From NCBI GenBank assembly GCA_023140455.1, contig JAGLLQ010000353.1:1-10732 (forward strand): a DNA stretch of 10,732 nt. Direction: 5' to 3'. Source of the stretch: Desulfobacteraceae bacterium. Its GTDB lineage: Bacteria > Desulfobacterota > Desulfobacteria > Desulfobacterales > Desulfobacteraceae. The notes below the pieces were generated by a model, which saw only the letters and a list, made by a program, of their open reading frames with translations, was not told the DNA's origin and ran no database searches. This document shows positions 1 through 7,282 of the stretch, piece by piece; position 1 is the stretch's first letter; every line of letters begins with the position of its first letter. A program made the translations under genes and the position numbers.

Positions 1-3000
1 ATTTCCCAGCTGGCTTTATTACGGTCCGGGGGCACTGCTAATAATAATGATTGGGGAGGTTGAGTGTTGGGAGCATCATAATGGAATGCCACGCTGGTAT
101 CAATGGTTTCATTTGGTATTGTCTCAAGCCAGGCATCAATTTTAAGTCCGGATACACTCTTATCTGAATCAAGCCAGGTTTCTGTAAATATTTTTTCTCC
201 ACAGAAACCTGCTACTATAGAAATGTTGCTCAGAGCTCTGGATTTTAAAATAACAAGTATTCTGTTCTTCTGAACTTTCAAAGCATATTCAGAATCTCCA
301 TCAATAATTCTCCATTCTTTTGTTGCGTGAGTATAGACCGTTGCTGCATCAGACAATGGCATGTCTGACCCATTGAACTCATTAGAGATTGCATCGGGGA
401 TCTCGCCGCTATTTAACGTGTGAGTATGCCAGTTCCCAACATTAAATAGCACTCGTTCATCCTCAGACAGGCCTAACCAGCGATTCCCTTTTATGTAAGG
501 AAGTTGGCTCGCCTTCCAGTGAAAATGTGGATGGTCAGGAGTTGTTTGCAACAAAGCATTAGTCAGAAGCATGGTATTTTCCAGTTCATTCACAGCGCTT
601 TGTGCCAATGCCGCCTGTTGCAACCAAAGAGTTATCCTGTCAGAGTCCAATCCCCCAAGTATTTCATCTTGGTTAAATATGTTGCACAGAAGATTCGGGT
701 CTTTGGTTATAAATTCAGGAAGAACAATGAAATCATTTCCCAGTAATGATTTTATGCCATTCACTATTTCCGGCAGAGCCATGCTGTCTTTATACTTATT
801 ATATTTTGTGATCTTTTTATTAATTGCCTGAATTGTCATGACAACTCTTTTCAGTAGGTCTTCCTGATTTGAACCGGTTGGTATAGCAACAGGAATACCA
901 TACAAGCTTGCTTTCATAAGTTCATGGATTATTGATTGTGGATTCTGATTTTCTATATCAGTTAACAGGGCAGCTAAAATTTCTGATATTGTGTTTAGGT
1001 TATTAAAACTCTGGGTTTCAATATTTGATAATAATTGTATATCCTCATTGCTATAGGAGTTTTGATTGCCTTCATCGGGAAGCATAAACTCGTTGGGGCG
1101 GAGAGGGGAGGCCTTGCCTAACAGTTTTATAATTTGCTGTGACATCTGTACAAACTCCAGATATGAGACATCAGCATTATTTTTTTTATCAAATTGTAAT
1201 TGAATAATATCTTTATCATATAAGTGATGTTCCTGGCGGATCCAGTATTTTAATCGTTTTTCTATCTCAGTTTCACCGCCTCCGGGTGTGATACAAGCTA
1301 TGTAAAGGAAATCAATGGGTTGAAGTTGTATTTCTTTGGATAGTTCACTCCCAAATGAATCTGTGTGAAGATCGGAAAGGCTCAATTCATGTTTGTCGCC
1401 CGTAGTGCAGAATCTTCTGAATTTATTGCACTCAAGCTTATTGATACCTTCAACTCTGATAGTTTCTCCTATGCGGGTGAATTGTCCTTCATTATTTCTG
1501 CTGTTCATTATTTTTTCAACAGTTACTGAACCTATCCCGGGTAATTTCTCCAGGAGTTCAGCAGTGGCAGTATTTATATTTATCAGGTTTATGAATGGTT
1601 CATCACTCAAGTCTTTTCCCAGATATATCCATCGGTCAAGTTCCTTGACCAGGCGGTCTCCTATCCCATCTATATTCTTGAGTTCATTTAAATCTTTAAT
1701 GGTTCTTCCCTGCTTGAATTCAAGGATGGTTTCTGCCAAAGTATTTGATATCCCAGGGATATTTTGCAGGTCTTCTATGTAGCCTGCTCTATTATCATCA
1801 AAAATTTCCTGATTTATGTTAATTTTAAAACTTTGATATGAATATGAGAATTGAATATTTTCAAATGGTTTGAAAAGTGTGGTTATCCACTTTGTTAATC
1901 TTGGGCCGGCTATAGATTTTGGTGAAATATAAGTTGCCAACTCAGATTCATCAGGTTTTGGGAAAAAGAGACATACTTTATTTTCAAACGAATTGCCCAG
2001 GAGCGGAGTTTTCATTGATTCAATTTCAGGGATGGCGTTTTTTCCTGCCATTGCATCCATAAAAGCAGCAGCCCGGTCATAGTTCCCCTGTACAGTATGA
2101 TAAACACTTTCGTAAAGCAGCAGATCATTAACAGCATCAAAAGATGATTTTAGGTTTTTAATGGCAATATTTACATTTCCTGAGTCTGTTCCATTAATTA
2201 TTTGTTCTATTTTTTCAACTTCTTCTTTCAAACCCATATTGATATCTTTGCGGGTGTTGTCTTCATCCCAGCGTATAAGACTCAACCCATTTACAACATT
2301 CCGGGCAGTAATAGAAGCACTGGACCTTTCTTCTTCAGTATCCTCATATTCAATAGTCTCATCTGGTTCAGGGGTATCTGTTTTACTTACAGATATTGGG
2401 AAAGCTGCCCTGAACTCATCAATATATTTATCAAGTTTTACTTTGTTCAGTTCACGTTCAAAAATATATCCCAACAGAGCTCCTAAAGGTTGACCCTGTC
2501 TTATCCCATCAATAATCTGTATAGCTTTTCGTACCCTGTAAGATTCAAGATTGATTTTATATGGACTATTACCATTTTCTCTATGTGTCAGGAAAGCATT
2601 ATATAGTACGGCGCCTGTAGCAGCCTGTCCTCTGGACGGGGCATGGATATATCCTTCATTGTCATGTAAGTTATAGTCTGGTTTCAGGTTTTCAACCCAG
2701 CCATAAGCTCCAAGATAGATACCCTTTTTCTTTGCCTCTCTCATTGATTCAAGTCTTTTATATGCAAGAGAGGATATCCAAGCATCAACACGGTGAGAAA
2801 ACAGATCCAGTGTTGAATTAAATAGCAGATCAATATTCTGTGTCTCAGTTTTTATCACAAATGAATTAAGGATATCATGAACAGTGTCATCACCAATACC
2901 ATTAATAGCATATAGCTGATCTATCCCAGTGAACTTTTTATTCGAAATCTTATCCCGTGCATCAATGATTTTTTCTGCTTGTGATAAAGAAACACCACGT

Positions 3001-5315
3001 GTTTTTGCGCCTGCCCGAATGTATGCCGGATCATCCTTGATTCGTTTTACAATTTCCCGCGGAGATGAAACCGTATTGAAGAATTTAAGTAAAATCGGTA
3101 TATCAATATTTTTAAATGAAAAAATAATATCATGTAAAGTATCATGGCCGAGTCCTTCTATGGAAAGGAGTTCGATAATAGTTTCCAGTTGTTTTTTCTC
3201 TTTGCAGTTACGGAATTCAAGTATTTTTTCAGCAATTTTTTCACGGATGCCATAAGCTTTGGGTGCTTTTTTCCTGAAATATGGATCATCAACAATTCTT
3301 TTTACTATTGCCTTGGGGTCGTTTTCAGCATTCAGGAATTCCATTGCTGAAATGTTTTTAAGAAAATTAATAGCACGCTTAATCTTGCCCTGTTCTTCAG
3401 GTTGATCATGGGTCAATAATAAAGAAAGCCGGGAAAAATAGTCAAAGTCTATATCAATTTCATCTGCTTTATTCCATGCAAATAATCTAAATAATTTTGA
3501 AGAGCGGATTTGTCCCTGGTTCAGTCCTGTTAATTCTGAAAAATATTCAGCAATAGCGTCCTTTGTGCTTTGAGAAGTATTGTACCATTGCCCGGCCCAG
3601 AATTCTGGATCATTCATACCTTCAAAAGCAGTCCCCTCTCCAAAATAATAGTCTCTAAATGCACCAATAATCCAGCTTTGAAATTTATCAGATAAAATTG
3701 GTCTGGCATTGATCTTATATGATACCGGCTCCATTGATAGTATAGAGATGAGAGATTGATCAGGATCAGAAGAGTGAGCCATTCTGGGTATTCTGTTTTG
3801 GTTATTGCTCAGGTTTTTCCATAATTCAAAAAAGTTCATTAAAATTGCATGCAATCCGGTATCAAAAGATTCCCAGTTTTTATTTTTGATGATATCTTTG
3901 CTTGAATGTTTCCAGCCATACATATTGTCAGGAGAATTAGGCAAAATACTGGTAACTGGCAATATACCATAAGGCTGTGTATCAATCCTGAGACTTGGGA
4001 AATGCCCCAGAGCTCTTACAAATTGGTTGAAGTGATCTTCAATGTCATTAATTGTGCTTTCTTCAGTAGTATTATTGAGCAGATCAGTCAGAAAGAATTT
4101 ACCAGTTCCCGGCCAGATACAGGTATTCATCTGCCGCGCATAGTCAAGGGTTTTATCCCCTGAATTCTGTAAATATCGGAAAATGTTAAGGTCGTCATCA
4201 AAACCTAATGCTTTGCCTAACAGATTTGCATTATGTCTATGCAGAGCATTAGGATTATTAAAATCGTCCGGACCTTTTATCTCAATATCATAAGTTTCTT
4301 CATAATCGTCATAGGATTCAGAATGACCGGATTTAAGATCTCCGGTATTATTGGTAGGAGTATATAGCTCACAAAATGAGATACCAGAGGAATAATGATG
4401 GTTGTTTATCAAATTGCGGAGTGTTTCTTCTTCGCTGTCAGGATCTGGTCCCCGAATCCCGACTACAATGATTTTTTCAAACCCCTGGGATCTGTCTTCA
4501 TGGGTAAGGTTTTCAATACAGATGGCCATTCCATTTTTTTCAGCTTCTTCTTTATTGATAATCCAATGTGTTGATGAGGTGAACAGATCTTCATTTTCAC
4601 TGTTCCCTTTAATAACATCCAGATCTGCAGGAATGATATTGCCCAGTTTCTTATAAATCAGCTCACCTTCCCTGAAAGTGTAGACAATGAAACGCCTTGG
4701 TATTGCCTGCAGATTGGTTTCAGTAATAAAATCATTTTTATCAACATGGAACTCATCAGGCTTGCCATTATACTTAATGTAGGAGAGTACATAGGAAGCT
4801 CTTTCTGAACCAAGAGCTGATGCGCATTCCCGCCAGGCATTTTTCATTCCGGTTTCTTTCTCTTCAGGTTCTATATCATCATTTTCTTCCAATGCACGTT
4901 TGTCATCACTAAATTTTATTCCGGCATTGTATTCGTTTTCCGTAATGCCAGGAATATGTGTGTTTAAGAATATCTGATCCGGATATATTCTGATCCAAAG
5001 CTTATTATCAATAAATCGTGTTTCAAGTTTCAGAGGGAGCAGTAAAAAAGGATAATCCACAGAATGAATTTTATTATCATCAATTAATTGTTCGATATTA
5101 TTTTTAAACTGATTAGGAATATTATCTATATTAAGAATATCGCTAAGCATTTTTATCCTGTTTCCAGCAAGACTATTGCGATACTCAATGATTTGATCCG
5201 CAAAAGCAGTAGATATCTCGAAATTCTCAATATGAGAAAACATACCAATTAACTCGTCAGAGTTTTTGACGTTATTAAGGAGTAATAAAATTTCAGATAC
5301 GTTTGATTTGTCCAT
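1..5315 (-). CDS. Giant uncharacterised protein with inserted helix-hairpin-helix modules (C-terminus cut by window edge)
   Basis: The minus-strand frame stays open from ATG at 5315 to the left edge: 1771 full codons, so the protein exceeds about 200 kDa. I see no signal peptide or membrane segment. Motifs I recognise from a family of large unnamed bacterial proteins are LPLKLETRF (about 93-101), RIYPDQI (109-115), QPYGILPVT (447-455), LDLFSHRVDAW (836-846), YGWVE (871-875), RQGQPLGALLGY (939-950) and FHYDAP...LLLAVPPD (about 1744-1764). I know no function for the family. HhH-like modules occur at about 33-78, 669-819 (tandem duplicate) and 1179-1303. An acidic, low-complexity stretch follows about residue 970. 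The start is uncertain: an in-frame TAG lies five codons upstream, ATG 5315 is the first ATG, a TTG four codons earlier is possible, and neither has a good Shine-Dalgarno. The real stop lies outside the window. That the gene is real is near certain; its role is unknown. Confidence 0.9.
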   Translation of the reverse strand, partial: MDKSNVSEILLLLNNVKNSDELIGMFSHIENFEISTAFADQIIEYRNSLAGNRIKMLSDILNIDNIPNQFKNNIEQLIDDNKIHSVDYPFLLLPLKLETRFIDNKLWIRIYPDQIFLNTHIPGITENEYNAGIKFSDDKRALEENDDIEPEEKETGMKNAWRECASALGSERASYVLSYIKYNGKPDEFHVDKNDFITETNLQAIPRRFIVYTFREGELIYKKLGNIIPADLDVIKGNSENEDLFTSSTHWIINKEEAEKNGMAICIENLTHEDRSQGFEKIIVVGIRGPDPDSEEETLRNLINNHHYSSGISFCELYTPTNNTGDLKSGHSESYDDYEETYDIEIKGPDDFNNPNALHRHNANLLGKALGFDDDLNIFRYLQNSGDKTLDYARQMNTCIWPGTGKFFLTDLLNNTTEESTINDIEDHFNQFVRALGHFPSLRIDTQPYGILPVTSILPNSPDNMYGWKHSSKDIIKNKNWESFDTGLHAILMNFFELWKNLSNNQNRIPRMAHSSDPDQSLISILSMEPVSYKINARPILSDKFQSWIIGAFRDYYFGEGTAFEGMNDPEFWAGQWYNTSQSTKDAIAEYFSELTGLNQGQIRSSKLFRLFAWNKADEIDIDFDYFSRLSLLLTHDQPEEQGKIKRAINFLKNISAMEFLNAENDPKAIVKRIVDDPYFRKKAPKAYGIREKIAEKILEFRNCKEKKQLETIIELLSIEGLGHDTLHDIIFSFKNIDIPILLKFFNTVSSPREIVKRIKDDPAYIRAGAKTRGVSLSQAEKIIDARDKISNKKFTGIDQLYAINGIGDDTVHDILNSFVIKTETQNIDLLFNSTLDLFSHRVDAWISSLAYKRLESMREAKKKGIYLGAYGWVENLKPDYNLHDNEGYIHAPSRGQAATGAVLYNAFLTHRENGNSPYKINLESYRVRKAIQIIDGIRQGQPLGALLGYIFERELNKVKLDKYIDEFRAAFPISVSKTDTPEPDETIEYEDTEEERSSASITARNVVNGLSLIRWDEDNTRKDINMGLKEEVEKIEQIINGTDSGNVNIAIKNLKSSFDAVNDLLLYESVYHTVQGNYDRAAAFMDAMAGKNAIPEIESMKTPLLGNSFENKVCLFFPKPDESELATYISPKSIAGPRLTKWITTLFKPFENIQFSYSYQSFKININQEIFDDNRAGYIEDLQNIPGISNTLAETILEFKQGRTIKDLNELKNIDGIGDRLVKELDRWIYLGKDLSDEPFINLININTATAELLEKLPGIGSVTVEKIMNSRNNEGQFTRIGETIRVEGINKLECNKFRRFCTTGDKHELSLSDLHTDSFGSELSKEIQLQPIDFLYIACITPGGGETEIEKRLKYWIRQEHHLYDKDIIQLQFDKKNNADVSYLEFVQMSQQIIKLLGKASPLRPNEFMLPDEGNQNSYSNEDIQLLSNIETQSFNNLNTISEILAALLTDIENQNPQSIIHELMKASLYGIPVAIPTGSNQEDLLKRVVMTIQAINKKITKYNKYKDSMALPEIVNGIKSLLGNDFIVLPEFITKDPNLLCNIFNQDEILGGLDSDRITLWLQQAALAQSAVNELENTMLLTNALLQTTPDHPHFHWKASQLPYIKGNRWLGLSEDERVLFNVGNWHTHTLNSGEIPDAISNEFNGSDMPLSDAATVYTHATKEWRIIDGDSEYALKVQKNRILVILKSRALSNISIVAGFCGEKIFTETWLDSDKSVSGLKIDAWLETIPNETIDTSVAFHYDAPNTQPPQSLLLAVPPDRNKASWE
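1407..1781 (-). other. ComEA/GspK-like double helix-hairpin-helix region in the giant protein
   Basis: Residues 1179-1303 contain four successive hairpin-like turns: IPGIS, IDGIG, LPGIG and VEGIN. The second half begins LININTATAELLEKLPGIG, which closely matches the INxAxxxxLxxLPGIG signature of the helix-hairpin-helix units of ComEA (DNA uptake) and GspK/T2SK (type II secretion minor pseudopilin). In ComEA the unit binds DNA. Here it is embedded in a very large, otherwise unrelated protein, so DNA binding cannot be assumed; a structural or oligomerisation role is equally open. Confidence 0.8.
2859..3311 (-). repeat. Tandem duplication inside the giant gene (two 66-residue copies, 85-residue period)
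   Basis: Copy 1 is residues 669-734 (3114-3311) and copy 2 is residues 754-819 (2859-3056). They align without gaps; I count 28 identities in 66. Shared landmarks are IVKRI..DDP at the start, a central AEKI helix, and a closing I.GLG/I.GIG turn followed by DT.HDI..SF. The G-hydrophobic-G turn between two short helices is typical of helix-hairpin-helix modules. A 19-residue linker separates the copies. The block lies just before the conserved LDLFSHRVDAW core motif, so it looks like an insertion into the family core. DNA similarity is modest, so the duplication is old. Confidence 0.75.
5082..5219 (-). other. N-terminal HhH-like module of the giant protein
   Basis: Residues about 33-78 follow the same pattern as the clearer modules further on: a helix with ADQIIEYRN, then a second helix pair ending in a DILNIDNI turn and a closing helix. 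In the modules at 774-819 and 1185-1230 the equivalent positions read AEKIIDARD and AETILEFKQ. The hairpin glycines of a classical GIG turn are replaced by N and P here, so this is a degenerate copy. Calling it HhH rests on the resemblance to the other modules. Confidence 0.45.
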
Positions 5316-5360
5316 AATAATTAGCAACTATAATTATGTAATATTTAAGTATCTATAATT

Positions 5361-5390
5361 ATTCTATATCACAAACAAAATAAGAATCAA
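5361..5390 (-). promoter_or_regulatory. Possible sigma70-like promoter of the giant gene
   Basis: Read on the minus strand, TTGATT (5385-5390) is followed after 18 bases by TAGAAT (5361-5366), about 46 bases upstream of the ATG at 5315. The region is very A+T rich, so such matches arise easily. It is the best candidate in the gap between the giant gene and its upstream neighbour. Confidence 0.3.
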
Positions 5391-5397
5391 CAAGTTT

Positions 5398-5437
5398 ATT
5401 TATTTTTAATAAAATGGGCTGGGTCCCAAAAATAAAT
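5398..5437. terminator. Inverted repeat between the membrane-protein gene and the giant gene; possible terminator
   Basis: Perfect 10-bp arms ATTTATTTTT (5398-5407) and AAAAATAAAT (5428-5437) flank a 20-base loop holding GGG (5416-5418) and CCC (5425-5427), which can pair as an inner stem. It lies 54 bases past the stop of the minus-strand gene at 5492-6028. The A/T arms with a small G/C core resemble a factor-independent terminator, but the G/C stem is short. If it works, the giant gene is transcribed separately, in line with the weak promoter seen next to it. Confidence 0.35.
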
Positions 5438-5491
5438 TACATTAAGCAGAGTATAAATCGTGTGGTGTGATCTCATCACGCGGTTGCGAAA

Positions 5492-6028
5492 TCAACTTGT
5501 TTTTTCTCTATCCTTTTTCCCGATTGAGGTTTGAATGTAGAATATAATGGAAAATGAAGCAATGACTATGATCCAACCCAACTTATCTCCAAACCAAAGT
5601 GATGTAATCACAGCAATAATGAAACTATTGACAACAGCAACAGTGTCTGTCAAACCCCCTCGAAAAAGTTTGGTTTCCTTTTCCCGGAAAGGTATTTTAT
5701 ATTCAGAGAGAGTTATAGATCGTTCTTTCAGTTGTTCGCGCAAGTATTTAATGATATCTTTGTATTCATCAGTAACTCTGTTCCGTTTTAGTATTCTGAA
5801 AAAAGTAACAAGACCAAAGAGAAAGAGACCGGAAAGTGCAACTGAAACTATTTGGCGGATTTCTAAGTCAGTGCAATGATCATTAGTGCTCAACGCAATT
5901 AATCCGGCTATGACTGCTGTAGTCAGTGTGATAAAGAAATTTACCCGCTTTTCGCCCACTTCTTCATTTTTCCAGAATGAAGCTGAGAAATGTTCATACT
6001 CAGCCAGCAAAAGTTTTTCATCTTCCAT
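5492..6028 (-). CDS. Predicted four-helix membrane protein of unknown function
   Basis: The product has 178 residues with four hydrophobic segments at about 30-47, 58-80, 126-146 and 150-168. Basic residues before segment 1 (EKR), after segment 2 (KRNR), before segment 3 and after segment 4 (KKDR) predict that both ends and the 45-residue charged, helical middle loop (81-125) face the cytoplasm. The N-terminal stretch FWKNEEVGEKRVNFF is a pattern I have seen in unnamed bacterial membrane proteins, but I cannot give a family name. The layout of two helices, a cytoplasmic coil and two helices vaguely recalls small membrane effectors such as SLATT-type proteins; I do not see enough to assign it. 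The start is supported by AGAGG seven bases upstream of the ATG. It reads in the same direction as the giant gene, 176 bp upstream of it. Confidence 0.85.
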   Translation of the reverse strand: MEDEKLLLAEYEHFSASFWKNEEVGEKRVNFFITLTTAVIAGLIALSTNDHCTDLEIRQIVSVALSGLFLFGLVTFFRILKRNRVTDEYKDIIKYLREQLKERSITLSEYKIPFREKETKLFRGGLTDTVAVVNSFIIAVITSLWFGDKLGWIIVIASFSIIFYIQTSIGKKDREKTS

Positions 6029-6117
6029 ATTTTTGCCTCTTTTATCAGTATTAAGCGAATCTGTCTGCTTGCTAATAGGTAGTTTAATATTATTTAAAAG
6101 TCAATTGGTTTTATCTG

Positions 6118-6147
6118 TTGACAAGGCTTTGTTTTTTATAGTATATA
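6118..6147 (+). promoter_or_regulatory. Sigma70-like promoter of the methyltransferase gene
   Basis: A consensus -35 TTGACA (6118-6123) is followed after 18 bases by TATATA (6142-6147). The first ATG of the plus-strand gene is about 50 bases beyond. The -10 box runs into the left arm of the inverted repeat at 6143-6170, so a protein bound there would block this promoter. A second TTGACT (6099-6104) on the minus strand may be the -35 of the divergent membrane-protein gene, but its -10 is poor. Confidence 0.6.
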
Positions 6148-6170
6148 AACATATTAATATATGTTTATAT
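6143..6170. promoter_or_regulatory. Perfect 12-bp-arm inverted repeat over the promoter; probable operator
   Basis: Arms ATATAAACATAT (6143-6154) and ATATGTTTATAT (6159-6170) are exact reverse complements around the 4-base spacer TAAT. The site overlaps the -10 box and the likely transcription start of the methyltransferase gene. The symmetry suits a dimeric winged-helix repressor. Methionine genes of anaerobic Proteobacteria are known targets of ArsR-type regulators such as SahR, but I cannot match this site to a known consensus. An A+T-rich mRNA hairpin is the alternative. Confidence 0.5.
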
Positions 6171-6178
6171 GTTATTAG

Positions 6179-6186
6179 AAAAAGGA
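6179..6186 (+). promoter_or_regulatory. Ribosome binding site that fixes the methyltransferase start
   Basis: AAAAAGGA ends 10 bases before ATG 6197. The in-frame TTG at 6188 would lie only one base after it, too close to be used. The protein therefore should start MKNFKPNSLP, three residues later than the longest reading frame. Confidence 0.6.
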
Positions 6187-6196
6187 TTTGCAAGAT

Positions 6197-7282
6197 ATGA
6201 AAAATTTTAAACCAAATTCTCTTCCGGTTCTTATTGGCAGTTTGCCTATGGATAATCATAAGGAAGCAACTGAACTTATTTTTGAATATACTCCTGAAAT
6301 ACCCCTTTGGCCGCAGCTTCCCATGTATAAAGAAGAAGGTATGATGGAACAGTTTCTGACTGGAATGCCAGGATTAGTCCAAGAAGATGGGAAGTCTTAT
6401 CTGGATACAGAAAAACAAGGGTTTGATGAGGAATACCTTGCATTTTTTGAAGAGTATCTTGCTGTGAGCGCAGATGAAGCAGATATTGAATCATCGATTT
6501 TTTCTTTCACCCCTGAAACAGGTAAAGGTTTTAAAGAATTTTTACGCCAGATAGATGAGCTGTCGGCTGGGAAAGGACTTTCATGTGCTGCACTTAAAGG
6601 CCAGGTCACAGGACCTGTAACTTTTGGTACTGCTGTAAAAGATCAGAATGACAGATCGATTTTTTATAATGACCAATTAAGAGAGGCTTTTGTCAAAAAA
6701 CTTGCCATGAATGCAAAATGGCAGGCAAAAGAATATAGAAAAAGAGGGGTTGTCCCGATTATTTTTATTGATGAGCCAAGCCTTGCAGGCTTTGGAACTT
6801 CTGCCTATATCACAATTACAAAAGAAGATGTGACAGAGACTATAGAAGAGATAGTTGATGCTGTGCATAGTGAACAAGGGCTTTCAGGAGTTCATGTTTG
6901 TGCAAACACTCAATGGGATGTGCTTCTTGAATCAAAAATTGATATTATAAGCTTTGATGCATATTCATATTTTGACAATTTTATCTTATTTCCGGATTAT
7001 ATAAAAAAATATCTTGAAAGAGGTTCTTCCCTGGCATGGGGGATAGTTCCTACCCATAAAGAAGATATAATAGAAAAAGAAAGTGTTGAGACATTGTTTT
7101 CAAAGTTTGAAGCACAACTTAAACATGCTCAGGAAATAGGGATAGACAAACAAATGCTTTTAGAACAAATTTTTGTTACTCCAAGCTGCGGCACAGGCTC
7201 TATAAGTTTTAAAGCAGCAAAAAAAGTTCTTGAATTAACTAAAGGTTTGTCTGAGAGGGTCAGGCAGGAGTATTTTTCTTAA
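6197..7282 (+). CDS. MetE-core (UROD/MetE-like) methyltransferase, probable folate-independent methionine synthase
   Basis: The 361-residue product is about half the length of classical MetE and corresponds to its catalytic C-terminal domain. Visible signatures are an N-terminal IGSLP and IPLWPQLP, IDEPSL (D192-E193-P194, the MetE DEPA motif), HVC (H233, C235) and TPSCG (C331). By comparison with MetE, H233, C235 and C331 are zinc ligands that activate the homocysteine thiol. The position of the MetE glutamate ligand appears to be D254 (SFDAYSY). Short MetE-core enzymes in anaerobes (the Mes families) take methyl groups from corrinoid proteins rather than from folate; that role is inferred here. 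The alternative is a related corrinoid methyltransferase with another thiol acceptor. It is a single-gene unit with its own promoter and probable operator. Its 3' end overlaps the convergent MFS gene. Confidence 0.85.
   Translation: MKNFKPNSLPVLIGSLPMDNHKEATELIFEYTPEIPLWPQLPMYKEEGMMEQFLTGMPGLVQEDGKSYLDTEKQGFDEEYLAFFEEYLAVSADEADIESSIFSFTPETGKGFKEFLRQIDELSAGKGLSCAALKGQVTGPVTFGTAVKDQNDRSIFYNDQLREAFVKKLAMNAKWQAKEYRKRGVVPIIFIDEPSLAGFGTSAYITITKEDVTETIEEIVDAVHSEQGLSGVHVCANTQWDVLLESKIDIISFDAYSYFDNFILFPDYIKKYLERGSSLAWGIVPTHKEDIIEKESVETLFSKFEAQLKHAQEIGIDKQMLLEQIFVTPSCGTGSISFKAAKKVLELTKGLSERVRQEYFS

Noticed and set aside
504..4656. Many plus-strand open frames of 68-129 codons across 504-4656
   Set aside because: They lie antisense to the continuous giant minus-strand frame, overlap one another, have no ribosome binding sites of note, and their translations are rich in S, F and I with no domain signature.
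1..5315. Giant protein as a DNA repair enzyme or ligase because of HhH motifs
   Set aside because: No nuclease, ligase or polymerase catalytic motif is visible, and the conserved core motifs belong to a different unnamed family.
5460..5482. GTGAT-CTC-ATCAC inverted repeat just past the membrane-protein stop
   Set aside because: The arms are only 5 bp and no T-run follows on either strand, so it is too weak to call a terminator.
6100..6122. GTCAA...TTGAC inverted repeat in the divergent promoter region
   Set aside because: The 5-bp arms are explained by the two opposing -35-like boxes, so no separate operator is claimed.
5547..6200. Two plus-strand open frames (5547-5879, 5886-6200) opposite the membrane-protein gene
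   Set aside because: The minus-strand gene has a good start site and coherent membrane topology; the opposite-strand translations show no recognisable pattern.
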